Positions 36,110 to 45,200 of a stretch of DNA of 64,000 nt are shown here, piece after piece. Origin of the DNA: Phormidesmis sp. RL_2_1. Its GTDB lineage: Bacteria > Cyanobacteriota > Cyanobacteriia > Phormidesmidales > Phormidesmidaceae. The stretch lies in contig JAAUPS010000002.1 in NCBI GenBank assembly GCA_012033015.1, positions 1-64,000 on the forward strand, read 5' to 3'. A program made the translations under genes and the position numbers. Every line of letters starts with the position of its first letter. Position 1 is the first letter of the stretch. The notes below the pieces were generated by a model. That model searched no databases. It saw only the letters and a list, made by a program, of their open reading frames with translations, and was not told the origin of the DNA.

Positions 36110-36544
36110 ATGTCGATTGTGAATATCTTACTGGTTGAGGATGACTATTTGCTCGGTCGTGGGACTGCCCGCCTGTTGGAAAAGTTAGGAAACCACCGCG
36201 TCAGGCTAACGCATAAGGCTGCTGATGTGTTCAAACATTGTCAATCGGGAGCGATAGATCTGGTGATTATGGATATTAATTTACCAGGCACCTTTTGGCA
36301 GGGGGAGGAGGTGACTGGCATAGACTTATCCCGATTGCTCAAATGCCAGCCATCGACGGCCCACTTGCCTATTGTGCTGCTGACGGCCCATGCCGTGGAT
36401 GCCGATAGAACACATTTTCTGAATGATTCGCTAGCGGATTGCCTTTGCAGTAAGCCAATTGCTGACTATGATGACTTTCTCTCATTGCTAGCCCAGTTAG
36501 AAGGCGGCGATGACAGTCATGGGATATCTATGTCAGCTTCCTGA
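36110..36544 (+). CDS. Single-receiver response regulator
   Basis: This 144-residue receiver has ILLVEDDYLLGRGTARLL, the phosphoacceptor in LVIMDINLPGTF, T in VLLTAHAVD and K in CSKPI. An insertion after the phosphoacceptor (WQGEEVTGIDLSRL) resembles the regulators that act with hybrid kinases. I chose the ATG at 36110, where the domain begins; an in-frame ATG at 36080 would add ten residues. It converges on, and overlaps by 12 bp, the LOV hybrid kinase gene. Confidence 0.8.
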   Translation: MSIVNILLVEDDYLLGRGTARLLEKLGNHRVRLTHKAADVFKHCQSGAIDLVIMDINLPGTFWQGEEVTGIDLSRLLKCQPSTAHLPIVLLTAHAVDADRTHFLNDSLADCLCSKPIADYDDFLSLLAQLEGGDDSHGISMSAS

Positions 36545-39500
36545 TAGGCCATTTTGAAGAGAACTGGCTTCTTCGAGACTGGTTTCGCTGGCCTGTTGCA
36601 GACTGGCCGTTTGCAGACTGGCCTGTTGTAGACTGGCCAACAGCGTTTTGTAGGCGAAGGTCTTGACAGATTTTTCAATGATTTGGGCCAGGCTCTGGTG
36701 CTCTTCAGCAAGCTGAGAGGCCAAGGTTAAGATTGCCTTGTCGTCTAGATCAAGCGTGGCTTGAGTCAGGGCATATTGCCATGATGGCGGTGTTCGCGCT
36801 AGCAGGTTGGGTAGCGTTTCTGTGGGATGGGTTTGGCTGGGGGGCAAGGATTGCTGAGTCTGGGGCTGTTGATCACCAGCGGGAAAACCAGCACGGGTAG
36901 AGACAAAGGTGGTAGTAGAGGCGATCGCATCATATTGATAGCGCACATCCAAATATTGAGCCATTTTGTTGAAAATTTCACTGGCCTGCAGAGGTTTGCT
37001 GACAAAATCATTACAGCCACTGGCGATCGCACTGGCGCGATTGTCATCAAAGGCACTCGCTGTCAGGGCAATAATCGGCGTTTGGCCTGCTGATGGGTTG
37101 GAAGGATCTGTGGCTTCAAGCGCTCTAATTCGCCGTGTGGCCTCTTCCCCACTCATCACGGGCATTCGCATATCCATCCAAATCAGATCAGGATGCCAAG
37201 CTTGCCACTGCGCCAGCGCCTCTTTACCATTGGTCGCTTGCTTGACCTCAAATCCGACAGGTGTGAGCAAATGGGTGAGTAACCTGCGGTTAAAAGCCAC
37301 ATCATCAACCACCAAAATTTTGTAACTGGGCTGATGGGCGGCGAGTCCAACAACGCGCCCTTGAGACTCCGGCGAGGGGCTGCAAAAGTCTGATTCTACC
37401 GGCGTTACTACAATCTCAAAACTGAATGTAGACCCCTCCCCAACCACTGAGCTAACGGTCAGTTCCCCGCCTAGCAGTCGCACGTATTCAGAAGAAATCG
37501 CTAAGCCTAGGCCCGTACCTTCATGGGCTGTGAGCCCGGATTGAATCTGTACAAATGCCTCAAATAGGCGCTGTTGATCAGCAAGGGGGATGCCGGAGCC
37601 AGTATCTGTGACTGCAAAGGTGAGAGTTGGCTGGTCGGTCGCCGCTGAAGAGGCCGCTACCGGAATCACTGGAGGATGGCTTGAGGCTGACGATAGCCTA
37701 GCTTCGAGGGTGATAGTCCCTGTCACAGTGAATTTGAGAGCGTTGCTCAGTAAGTTGATCAAAATTTGCCGCAGCTTGAGGCGATCGCTACAAACAATCC
37801 GGGGTAAGTGGGGCGATCGCACTATTTCAAACTGAAGGCCCTTATCCCTCATAGAACTGTGAAACATCTGTTGCAGTTCGTCTAACAACCGGTACAAATC
37901 GAACTCATTTTGGAGCAGGGTAACCTGCCCAGCTTCAATTTTGGAGATATCTAGCACATCATTAATCAGTGCTAGTAGATGCTCTCCACTGCGATAAATA
38001 ATATCGAGGTTCTCTTGTTGATCGGCCTTGGGATAATCGTTTTTAAGGATGTGGGTAAACCCTAAAATGGCGTTTAAAGGCGATCGCAACTCGTGGCTCA
38101 TATTCGCCAGAAATTCGCTTTTAGCTCGGTTGGCCGCTTCCGCTGCGGCGCTAGCATGGGCGAGCTTTTGTACCGCCTGCTTGCGCTCAGTAATATCTTC
38201 AAACACGTACAGATAGGCAAACGTCACATGATTCTCTTGAATAGGGCCATAGATGCGACGCAGTGTGCGGCCATCTAACAAAGGCACCTCATCTTCGATA
38301 ATTTTGTTGCCATGGCTAAAATCTTCAGCCGTAGAAGCCGCAATAAAAGCACCTAGATCAATATTACTCAGACACTCAGTCAACAACTGTTCACCATTTA
38401 GCTCGCCTTTGACCACCGCAGCTTGCAAATGCTCTAGCTGCCAAATGTGATAAAACTCTGAGTTAACAAACAATGCCTGATTGCTGTGACAATCCATCAC
38501 AAAAATGCCCGTGGGCAATAGGTCATTGATCGCTCGCAGCAAGGCTGCGTTGCGGCGCAATTTGGCCTTTGCTTTATTCCGCTCTGTGACATCTACCAGT
38601 ACGCCTAAAGAGCTGCCAGAGCAGGTTGTACCATCGTATTCAGCTAGGGTGGACAGTAGCACATCCATGCGATCGCCATTCTTTTTGAGGAAATAGCAGA
38701 GCTTATCGCGGCAGTCTGCCTGCGTATCCGATGCCAAAAGAATACGCTGAATATCTTGCTTAGAGTCTTCGGCGACAAAATTGCACAGAGGCTGACCGAT
38801 AACTTCTGCCTTTTCATAGCCCAACTTTTCTAGCCAGTAGTGACTAACATTGACAATGCGGGCCTGAGCATCCACTGAGTGCAGCATCGCAGGCGTCTCT
38901 TCGTACAGATGGCGATAGCGAGATTCACTGTCTTGCAGAGACTTAAACGTCTCTAAATAGTGAGAAATATCAACTTGGCTGCCCACATAGTGGGTCACCA
39001 CACCGTTGTTATTCAGCAAAGGAGAAAGGGTAAGCTCATTCCAAAAGGCCGTACCGTCTTTGCGATAGTTGCGCAGTAGGACTTTGCATTTCGTCCCAGC
39101 GGCAACCGCCTGGCGGATATCGTCTAAGCCGATTTGCTCAGTCTCTTCCCCTTGCAAAAAACGGCAGTTTTTACCCCATATCTCTGCAGCGTCATATCCG
39201 GTTAGCGCTTCAAAGCTAGGACTGACATAAATAATGGGTAGATCTGGCTGTTGAGCATCGCAGATGATCAAACCGTTGGATGAGTGTGCCACGGCCTGAC
39301 GAAACAGATCGAGTTCTGGCGTTAGTCCAGGGACATCTGCCGGGTGTGTCGCTGGCTGCTCGGCTAGCTTGTCTAGGTTGTTTTGTGCGTACAGCAGCGC
39401 CAATTTGACGGCTACTTGGCAACAGATATATATCAGGCTAGCGCCGCCCCAAACAGCTAGCGCCAAGACCAGCTTAGGCGACAGCATCATGGCAAAATCA

Positions 39501-39550
39501 GACGATGAATGTTGCCAGATATCGGCCCAAAAGCTAGACACCACATGCAT
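36533..39550 (-). CDS. Membrane-anchored LOV-PAS-PAS hybrid histidine kinase
   Basis: This 1005-residue protein has one transmembrane segment at about 25-50. The first sensor domain (about 80-195) is a LOV domain. It has GKNCRFLQG with the flavin-adduct cysteine at residue 129, preceded by the LTGYDAAEI turn and followed by NYRKDGTAFWNELTLSP and YVGSQVDIS. Two ordinary PAS domains follow (about 205-325 and 340-455). The HisKA domain has NMSHELRSPLNAI; the ATPase has LINLLSNALKF, VTDTGSGIP and GTGLGLAIS. A receiver (about 755-880) has ILVVDDVAFNRRLL and LIWMDMRMPVMSG. The C-terminal tail has a short SLQQA repeat. It is a predicted blue-light sensor kinase. Confidence 0.9.
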   Translation of the reverse strand: MHVVSSFWADIWQHSSSDFAMMLSPKLVLALAVWGGASLIYICCQVAVKLALLYAQNNLDKLAEQPATHPADVPGLTPELDLFRQAVAHSSNGLIICDAQQPDLPIIYVSPSFEALTGYDAAEIWGKNCRFLQGEETEQIGLDDIRQAVAAGTKCKVLLRNYRKDGTAFWNELTLSPLLNNNGVVTHYVGSQVDISHYLETFKSLQDSESRYRHLYEETPAMLHSVDAQARIVNVSHYWLEKLGYEKAEVIGQPLCNFVAEDSKQDIQRILLASDTQADCRDKLCYFLKKNGDRMDVLLSTLAEYDGTTCSGSSLGVLVDVTERNKAKAKLRRNAALLRAINDLLPTGIFVMDCHSNQALFVNSEFYHIWQLEHLQAAVVKGELNGEQLLTECLSNIDLGAFIAASTAEDFSHGNKIIEDEVPLLDGRTLRRIYGPIQENHVTFAYLYVFEDITERKQAVQKLAHASAAAEAANRAKSEFLANMSHELRSPLNAILGFTHILKNDYPKADQQENLDIIYRSGEHLLALINDVLDISKIEAGQVTLLQNEFDLYRLLDELQQMFHSSMRDKGLQFEIVRSPHLPRIVCSDRLKLRQILINLLSNALKFTVTGTITLEARLSSASSHPPVIPVAASSAATDQPTLTFAVTDTGSGIPLADQQRLFEAFVQIQSGLTAHEGTGLGLAISSEYVRLLGGELTVSSVVGEGSTFSFEIVVTPVESDFCSPSPESQGRVVGLAAHQPSYKILVVDDVAFNRRLLTHLLTPVGFEVKQATNGKEALAQWQAWHPDLIWMDMRMPVMSGEEATRRIRALEATDPSNPSAGQTPIIALTASAFDDNRASAIASGCNDFVSKPLQASEIFNKMAQYLDVRYQYDAIASTTTFVSTRAGFPAGDQQPQTQQSLPPSQTHPTETLPNLLARTPPSWQYALTQATLDLDDKAILTLASQLAEEHQSLAQIIEKSVKTFAYKTLLASLQQASLQTASLQQASETSLEEASSLQNGLSGS

Positions 39551-39697
39551 ACATTAGTTCCCCTTTGAGCAATGCTTTTGGCCGTTGCTTTTGGCCAACC
39601 CTTTGAGCCTGCTCACCCAGAAAAACCTGATGCAGACCCTATATAGATCTACCCAAACGAGTCCGTGCTGGAACATGGCTCCTAGGCTGCCTAGGGG

Positions 39698-40347
39698 CTA
39701 AAGGGGAGATGGGGGATGGGGAGGGACGACCAAGTTGACTAGGGTGGTGACAATGCGATCGCTCTCCATGGGCATGACTTCTGCACCGCCGAGCACCCGC
39801 TGCAAAATCACAAAATAAATCAGCGTGCCGCCAAATGTACGGGCCGTTGCTTCAGGATCACTGAGCTGCAATTCTGTGCGCGAAGCCAAATAACGCGTTA
39901 GCGCATCGAACAGGGGCTTCGCGACGTTTGCACATAGGGCTGAGCGAGTTCAGGAAAGCGTCCTGACTCACCGACAATCAGCCGCATAAATTCACAAAAT
40001 TGCGAGTCACCCGCCGCGTCATCCAAAACCTTTTCGGCCAATTCACGCAGCACGACCCTAGGTTCTCCTTGCAATGCATTGCGATCGCGCGGGTCAAATA
40101 CCGTGCGAAACTTATGCTCGGCAAGCTGCTGCACAAGCGCAGCAAACAAACTGGCTTTGTCTTGAAAATGGCTGTACACCGTCGCTTTAGAGACGCCAGC
40201 CGTAGCGGCAACACGATCCATACTGGTGGCCGCATAGCCATTGGCCAAAAATTCCTGCATCGCTCCATCCACAATCGCCGCTGCTTTAACGGCAGATTTT
40301 TTACGTTCTCGGCGAGAGATAGGAATCACAAGGCAAGGATCACACAA
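39698..40347 (-). CDS. TetR/AcrR family repressor (frameshifted)
   Basis: The N-terminal helix-turn-helix (about 15-65) has AIVDGAMQEFLANGYAATSM and GVSKATVYSHFQDKASLF. The ligand-binding part continues with RLIVGESGRFPELAQPYV. One base is missing near 39924, so the first frame ends early at 39898. The rest (AKPLFDALTRYL-like continuation, then LSDPEATARTFGGTLIYF and a Pro-rich end) lies in the next frame to 39698. Repaired length is about 217 residues, normal for the family. The start codon is uncertain: TTG at 40347 or GTG at 40329. The target is unknown. Confidence 0.8.
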
Positions 40348-40534
40348 GGGGCTGACACAGGCGGCTCGGAAAAATCACACCAGGGAAAATGACACCAGGC
40401 AAAATCACTCAGATAAGCCTGTAGACAGCTTAATACATTACCCTACACAACACACGAAGGCGGCACAATCACCGACCAGAGCTTGTTCTTATATCGCAAA
40501 GTTAAGGTGCAAAAATCATTGCCTGCTTCTCAAG

Positions 40535-42643
40535 CTACTCCCATTCGTTAAAATCTGGCGAATAAGGGTTCTCCGCATAGTCATTTTGATAGGGCGGCTG
40601 CTCGCGCGGCACGGTCTTCGAGCGACCACTGCCTTTGGTATCTTGCCAAGCACTACCCACCCCTTTAATAATGCCGCGACCCACTAGGCCAATGCCTCGA
40701 CCTAGCACCTCAGTCAGCACATAAACCACACTACTGCCAACCAAAGAAAATGCCGCCCGCAATCGCGGAGAAATGGCATCTCGGGTTTCCATCACCAAAG
40801 TCACCACCAATGGAATCCCACTCAATCGATTCAGCTCAGCGCGGCGCGGCGCATAAATCGCGGTAACATCAATGCCGTTTTCAGTCAGCACGTATAGGTT
40901 ATAGCGACTCTCAAAAATCGCTTTCGGTTCATTCACCAAGCGATCCAATCGGTAGCGCCAGGAGAGATCATTGCGAAAGCGCTCAATTTCTCGTGAAGAC
41001 ATGAGCCGACTGGCATACAAACTCTTTTTGATCGGTTCACTGTCGGCCAATCGGTTTAACAGTGGCTGAATCACCGCATTGGCAACCTGAATCATCAGAT
41101 TTTCGAGCAAGCGTTCGCTATGGGCTATGGCCTGGGGTGTGGTGGCTATATACGATGAACTCTCTATCACCATTGGCTCTTGAAACAGCCAGTGCCCAAA
41201 CAGCTCAGCCACCTGAGGAATCCGCGCTAAGATTTGTGCCTGCACCAACGGCTTTTCCTGCTTTAGCAGCGTTACCACTTCTTCTTCTACATTACTGACT
41301 CGCACCGTGTAATACTTACCAAAAAATTCGGTATTCACCGCATCCCAAAGATCTTGCAATACTTGGGCAGAACGCATCGATAGCTGACCCGGCTTCACCT
41401 GAGAAGCGCGTAAGTCAGACAACAACTCTTCCAATTGACGCAAAACTAAATACAACAACTCCAGCTTTTTATCAGGCCGCAAAATGTCAATTTCTAACGG
41501 TGACTCGCTGATATTTTTGAGGGGGCGCTGAAGCTTGGCAAATACCCCTTCAAATACTACATTTTGCACATCTCCAGGCCGCTCTTGCAGTCGCGCAGCA
41601 TTCGCTGCCATCGCCGCTGTCGCCCTCGGCACTAGCGCATCGCGATCCAAATAGCGAGCTGCTGTTCTATCGGCATAGCCTTGATTATAATAGCCCCGGC
41701 CATATCCTCCAGCTTGAGCCATCTGAATCCAATCAGTACTCGCTGAAGAGCCACGCCCCAACAAGCCTTTTCCCCCTTCCCCTTGTCCCTTTCCATTTTG
41801 CCTGACTGCATCTCCAAACTGTGGTGTCCGCCAAATTGCTGACACTAACCACCGAGCCGCCATCAGCTCACGCTTTTTGCCATCTAGAATCGATTGCTTG
41901 AGCCAAGATGCTGTACTTTGCCGTGCGATCGCCAAGGCTGACAAATCTCGATCAATCTGCCTTTGCCCAGAAAGCCGCATACTGATCCGCATCGCTGTCA
42001 GCGGCCCTGGAATATCGTTGAGCTGGGTCAAGGCCGCATTGTGATCTAAGTTCGGTGGGCGGTTGGGTAGCTTGAGACGATTGGCCGGACTTGCAGATGG
42101 GGCACTTGCAGATGGGGCACTCGCAGATGAGGACGCTGGATCTGGCGCTGGTGTGACTGGACTGCCGGAGGAGACCTCGCGAATCAGTTGAGCCAACCGC
42201 CGCACAGACATACTGCGGGTGCCATAGCCATCTGCCCCCATGCGTTCGGCAGCGGCCTGAATCACAGGCTCGTTTTGGGCGCTCAGTACTAATATGGGCA
42301 GATGGGGAAAATCTGTTTTGAGCTGTTGACAAACCTGTAGTCCAGGGGTCGATTCTGGGTTTCGCGCCCCTAGCCCCAAATCGAGAATAATCAGGTCAAT
42401 GGGCGGGGCTGGCGGTTTTTCTTTGGAGCGTAGCGCAGGATTATCTAAAGACTGTTGGTAGGTTTTGAAGCGCGATCGCACCCCTTCTAACACTTCGGTG
42501 GCGCTACCGGCTTCTGCCACAACGGTAAAATCGCCCTGCTGCTCTAGCCACACCTTTAAACCCAGCCGAAAAACCGGGTCTTCGTCAGCCAGCATCAATT
42601 GAATCGGGCTATCGCCTAAGCGTTGATTAATCGAATCGCTCAT
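40535..42643 (-). CDS. Receiver-DUF3685 protein
   Basis: This 702-residue protein has an N-terminal receiver-like domain (about 14-165: LMLADEDPVFRLGLKVWL, LIILDLGLGARN, LVLSAQNEP) with a normal phosphoacceptor Asp. A Ser/Ala/Pro linker built on an in-frame 15-bp repeat follows (near 42095-42135). The large C-terminal region (about 230-690) is the cyanobacteria-restricted DUF3685, with mixed helices, one or two weakly hydrophobic stretches near 615-665 and an acidic Asn/Tyr/Glu tail. No function is established for DUF3685. The fusion implies control by phosphorylation, or by a degenerate receiver. Confidence 0.82.
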   Translation of the reverse strand: MSDSINQRLGDSPIQLMLADEDPVFRLGLKVWLEQQGDFTVVAEAGSATEVLEGVRSRFKTYQQSLDNPALRSKEKPPAPPIDLIILDLGLGARNPESTPGLQVCQQLKTDFPHLPILVLSAQNEPVIQAAAERMGADGYGTRSMSVRRLAQLIREVSSGSPVTPAPDPASSSASAPSASAPSASPANRLKLPNRPPNLDHNAALTQLNDIPGPLTAMRISMRLSGQRQIDRDLSALAIARQSTASWLKQSILDGKKRELMAARWLVSAIWRTPQFGDAVRQNGKGQGEGGKGLLGRGSSASTDWIQMAQAGGYGRGYYNQGYADRTAARYLDRDALVPRATAAMAANAARLQERPGDVQNVVFEGVFAKLQRPLKNISESPLEIDILRPDKKLELLYLVLRQLEELLSDLRASQVKPGQLSMRSAQVLQDLWDAVNTEFFGKYYTVRVSNVEEEVVTLLKQEKPLVQAQILARIPQVAELFGHWLFQEPMVIESSSYIATTPQAIAHSERLLENLMIQVANAVIQPLLNRLADSEPIKKSLYASRLMSSREIERFRNDLSWRYRLDRLVNEPKAIFESRYNLYVLTENGIDVTAIYAPRRAELNRLSGIPLVVTLVMETRDAISPRLRAAFSLVGSSVVYVLTEVLGRGIGLVGRGIIKGVGSAWQDTKGSGRSKTVPREQPPYQNDYAENPYSPDFNEWE

Positions 42644-43011
42644 GTCTGGCCTAACGGGCGGGAGGAAAGCGCGTGTTGATGATTATACGCGCACACAACG
42701 CTTGCTTACGCATCAACCATGACCGCTACTATAGCGTTTCTCACTTGGCTAGACTACAGATATTTTGGTGAAACCTTTACAGAACAACAGGCCAAGTGAG
42801 TTGCGATACCCGTTGGCGTAGCCTCGCCGTCGGCGTTATGCATCCGGGTATCGCTATATCGTTTCTGTCGAGTGAGACCCTGCGTCGCTTGGCGGCGCTA
42901 AGGAATGCTCACCAAGACAGCGGTGAGACCCTGCGTCGTCGTACGGCGCTAAGGAATGCTCACCAAGACACTGATCATCATGACTGATCTGTCTAAAGTG
43001 ACTGACTAAAG
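42644..43011. other. Intergenic region made of dispersed repeats
   Basis: No gene was recognised. It contains a family A element (42730-42808) merged with a core C segment and a family B segment up to about 42975. Confidence 0.6.
42730..42975. repeat. Composite dispersed repeat (families A, C and B joined)
   Basis: Part A (42730-42808) has the TATAGCGTTTCTCACTTGGC end and an inside like 28878-28958. Part C (42812-42856) holds the core shared with 34222-34254 and 50077-50110. Part B (42860-42975) holds two tandem copies of the GTGAGACCCTGCGTCG...GGAATGCTCACCAAGACA unit. Confidence 0.8.
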
Positions 43012-44933
43012 TTACTGATAATAGTCGTCCTGGTAGCCATCGCTGTCATCGCTGTCGCCATAGCCATCGTCACTATAGCTATCACCATAGCTATCACCAT
43101 CACCACCGTAGCTATCGGCGGCGGGCGCTTGTAATGACCAAATGTAGGCTCGCTCCTTTTCCCAAATGGCAATACTGACTCGGGCTTCGCCGTAGAGTGC
43201 TCGACCTGGGGCAATTTGAGCTGCGGTGTCAATCGCTGCGCTAAGGCTACCGATGGCCGCGAGGTTCTCAGCTCTGATCAAAATGGGCCGATCTTCAATC
43301 GTCTGAATTTCTGTCGTCCAGGCTTTAATCGAAGCCTGGGCTTCATCATAGAGGGCGCGGCCTTTAGCGACTTTTTTGGCTTCTGCGATCGCATTGTTCA
43401 ACCCGCTCACCTTGCCATTGGCCGCCAGCTTCGCAGCCTTGTCCATAATCGGCTGATCTTCAATAATTTCAATCCGATCTTGCCATTCGGCAATGTAGGT
43501 TTGCCCTTCTACGCGCAGGGCACGACCGAGCTTGACCTTGTTGGCTTCAGCGATCGCCAATCGTAAATTGGCCTTACCGCCAGCCGCCGCTAGCTGCACG
43601 GCTTGGTTCAAAATCGGTCGATCTTCCAAACGCTGAATTTCTTTGCGCCAATGAGAGACTAGGGTTTGGGCCTGCAAGCGCTGGGGGCGCTCCTGAGTGA
43701 TTTTTTCGGCTTCGGCAATAGCCAAGGCGTAAGTTGCGCGTTGACCAACCCGCGCGAGCGTGCTGGCATACTGCAACTGCACCATGTCATCGAGCTTTTT
43801 GCGCCATTCGGTGAGGCTGGCTTGGGCTTCAGCGTAAAACGGGCTAGTAGGCGAAATTCGCTGCACCGCTTGGATGGCTTCCCGCAGGTTATACACCTGA
43901 CCGTAGGAAGGCGTCCACTGATCGTAGGGGTCTGTCGCTAGGCGTTTGGCATAGCCAAAACTGATCAAATCTTGGGCTTCAGTTGGCAAATCCAAATCGG
44001 GCGGGACAAATTGAACCACCGCGATCGCCCCATCGAGATCTTCTTCTTCCCACTTTTGAAAGCTGTATTGCAATACCTTGTCGGCCCAAGCATCCACATC
44101 GGGCTTGGCCTCTACCCAAGCAGCCGTTTCCAGGTTGATGTCTTTCACCAAAGCCAGCGCTTCGCCCAATTTTGCCAGATCACCTGTTTTCGCTAGCGCT
44201 CGCGCTTGGCTGAGCTGACGGCGAGCGGTTTCCTCTCGATCAATTTTGGCTTCGAGCTGAGCGCTGCGAGTCCGCACCCAGTAATTACTGTTCAATATTT
44301 TGAATGCCTGTAGGCCCCGGCGAGCACCTGTCCAGTTTTGGGCCTCAATGGCACGTAAAACGTTGGCCTCAAACTCTTGGCCTGTGCTCCATTCTTTATC
44401 CCAAGTGCGATCGCACTTTTGACCTGCGGATAAATCTCCACCCGAGTCGGAATTCGCCCAGCCAGTAGCCGCGCCTGCTGCACATCGCCGCGCTGCACCA
44501 TCAGCTCCAACTCACTCAGCAGGGCCCTAGCCCAGCGATTCATCAACTGATTGGCTTCTTCATAGAGAGGATTGCTCGGCGTCCAAGGCTCCACTAACTC
44601 AATCGCTTCTACCAAAGCTTGGGCCGAGCCTGAGCGCACACTGGCTTGAGCGCACAGCAACTGCTCACTGTCGCTTTTGGCCGCAGCCAGTTGGGTACAG
44701 TCAGGCAAGGGCGGGTTTTGGGTCATCACCGATACTGCCCGCAAACTGACGCCAGCGGCTGTAGCCAACAGCGCCATCCAAATCAACGGCCACAAAAACT
44801 CTGAAATTTTACGTCGGAGGCGATCGCGCAGCCGCTCTGGCAAAGCATCACCCAAGCGGGGCGCTGGCGCGGGGCGAGTCGTCGTCGTCGCTTGAGTCAC
44901 AGAAGTTGGCGTAGAGGGTTGAGTAGAGGTCAT
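43012..44933 (-). CDS. Membrane-anchored protein with helical repeats (frameshifted)
   Basis: The N-terminal Thr/Pro-rich cytoplasmic tail and one transmembrane helix (about 48-70, FLWPLIWMALLATAAGVSL) are followed by a long helical region. At least four related units occur in its second half; each has a RPIL/IMDKA start, AA-x-G, a LA-x-AIAEAxKV helix, then GRAL-x-EAQ-x-x-I-x-x-W and IEDRPI. The C-terminus is a Ser/Asp/Gly/Tyr-rich tail. One base is missing near 44405: the first frame ends at 44292, while TWDKEWSTGQEFEANVLRA and the rest lie in the other frame. Repaired length is about 640 residues. The family resembles cyanobacterial hypothetical proteins; no enzyme motif was seen. Confidence 0.72.
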
Positions 44934-45170
44934 TTGTGCAAGATCCGGCAGCAACGAGCTTTATCAAAAAATCTTGATGGGTTTAGGCCACCATACAGTT
45001 CCCAACGGGATGAATCCCTGCTCAAACCATCGAATAAGTTTTATCAAAATTTGCTGTCATTGTAGTGGCAATTGATCAACTTGCTCTGCTTTGTCAGAGG
45101 AATTTTACGCTTTATCAGAAGAATTTATGGCGGATCATGGATGCAGATAACTGACCTGAAACATAACTGG

Positions 45171-45200
45171 GCACTTATGGGCACTTATGGGCACTTATTG
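45171..45200. repeat. Short tandem repeat, 3 x 10 bp, containing a stop codon
   Basis: Three copies of GCACTTATGG are present. The stop codon (45195-45197, minus strand) of the aminopeptidase lies in the last unit. Confidence 0.9.

Noticed and set aside
36533-36650. Possible Hpt domain at the C-terminus of the LOV kinase
   Set aside because: The expected His motif is not visible; the end is a low-complexity SLQQA repeat.
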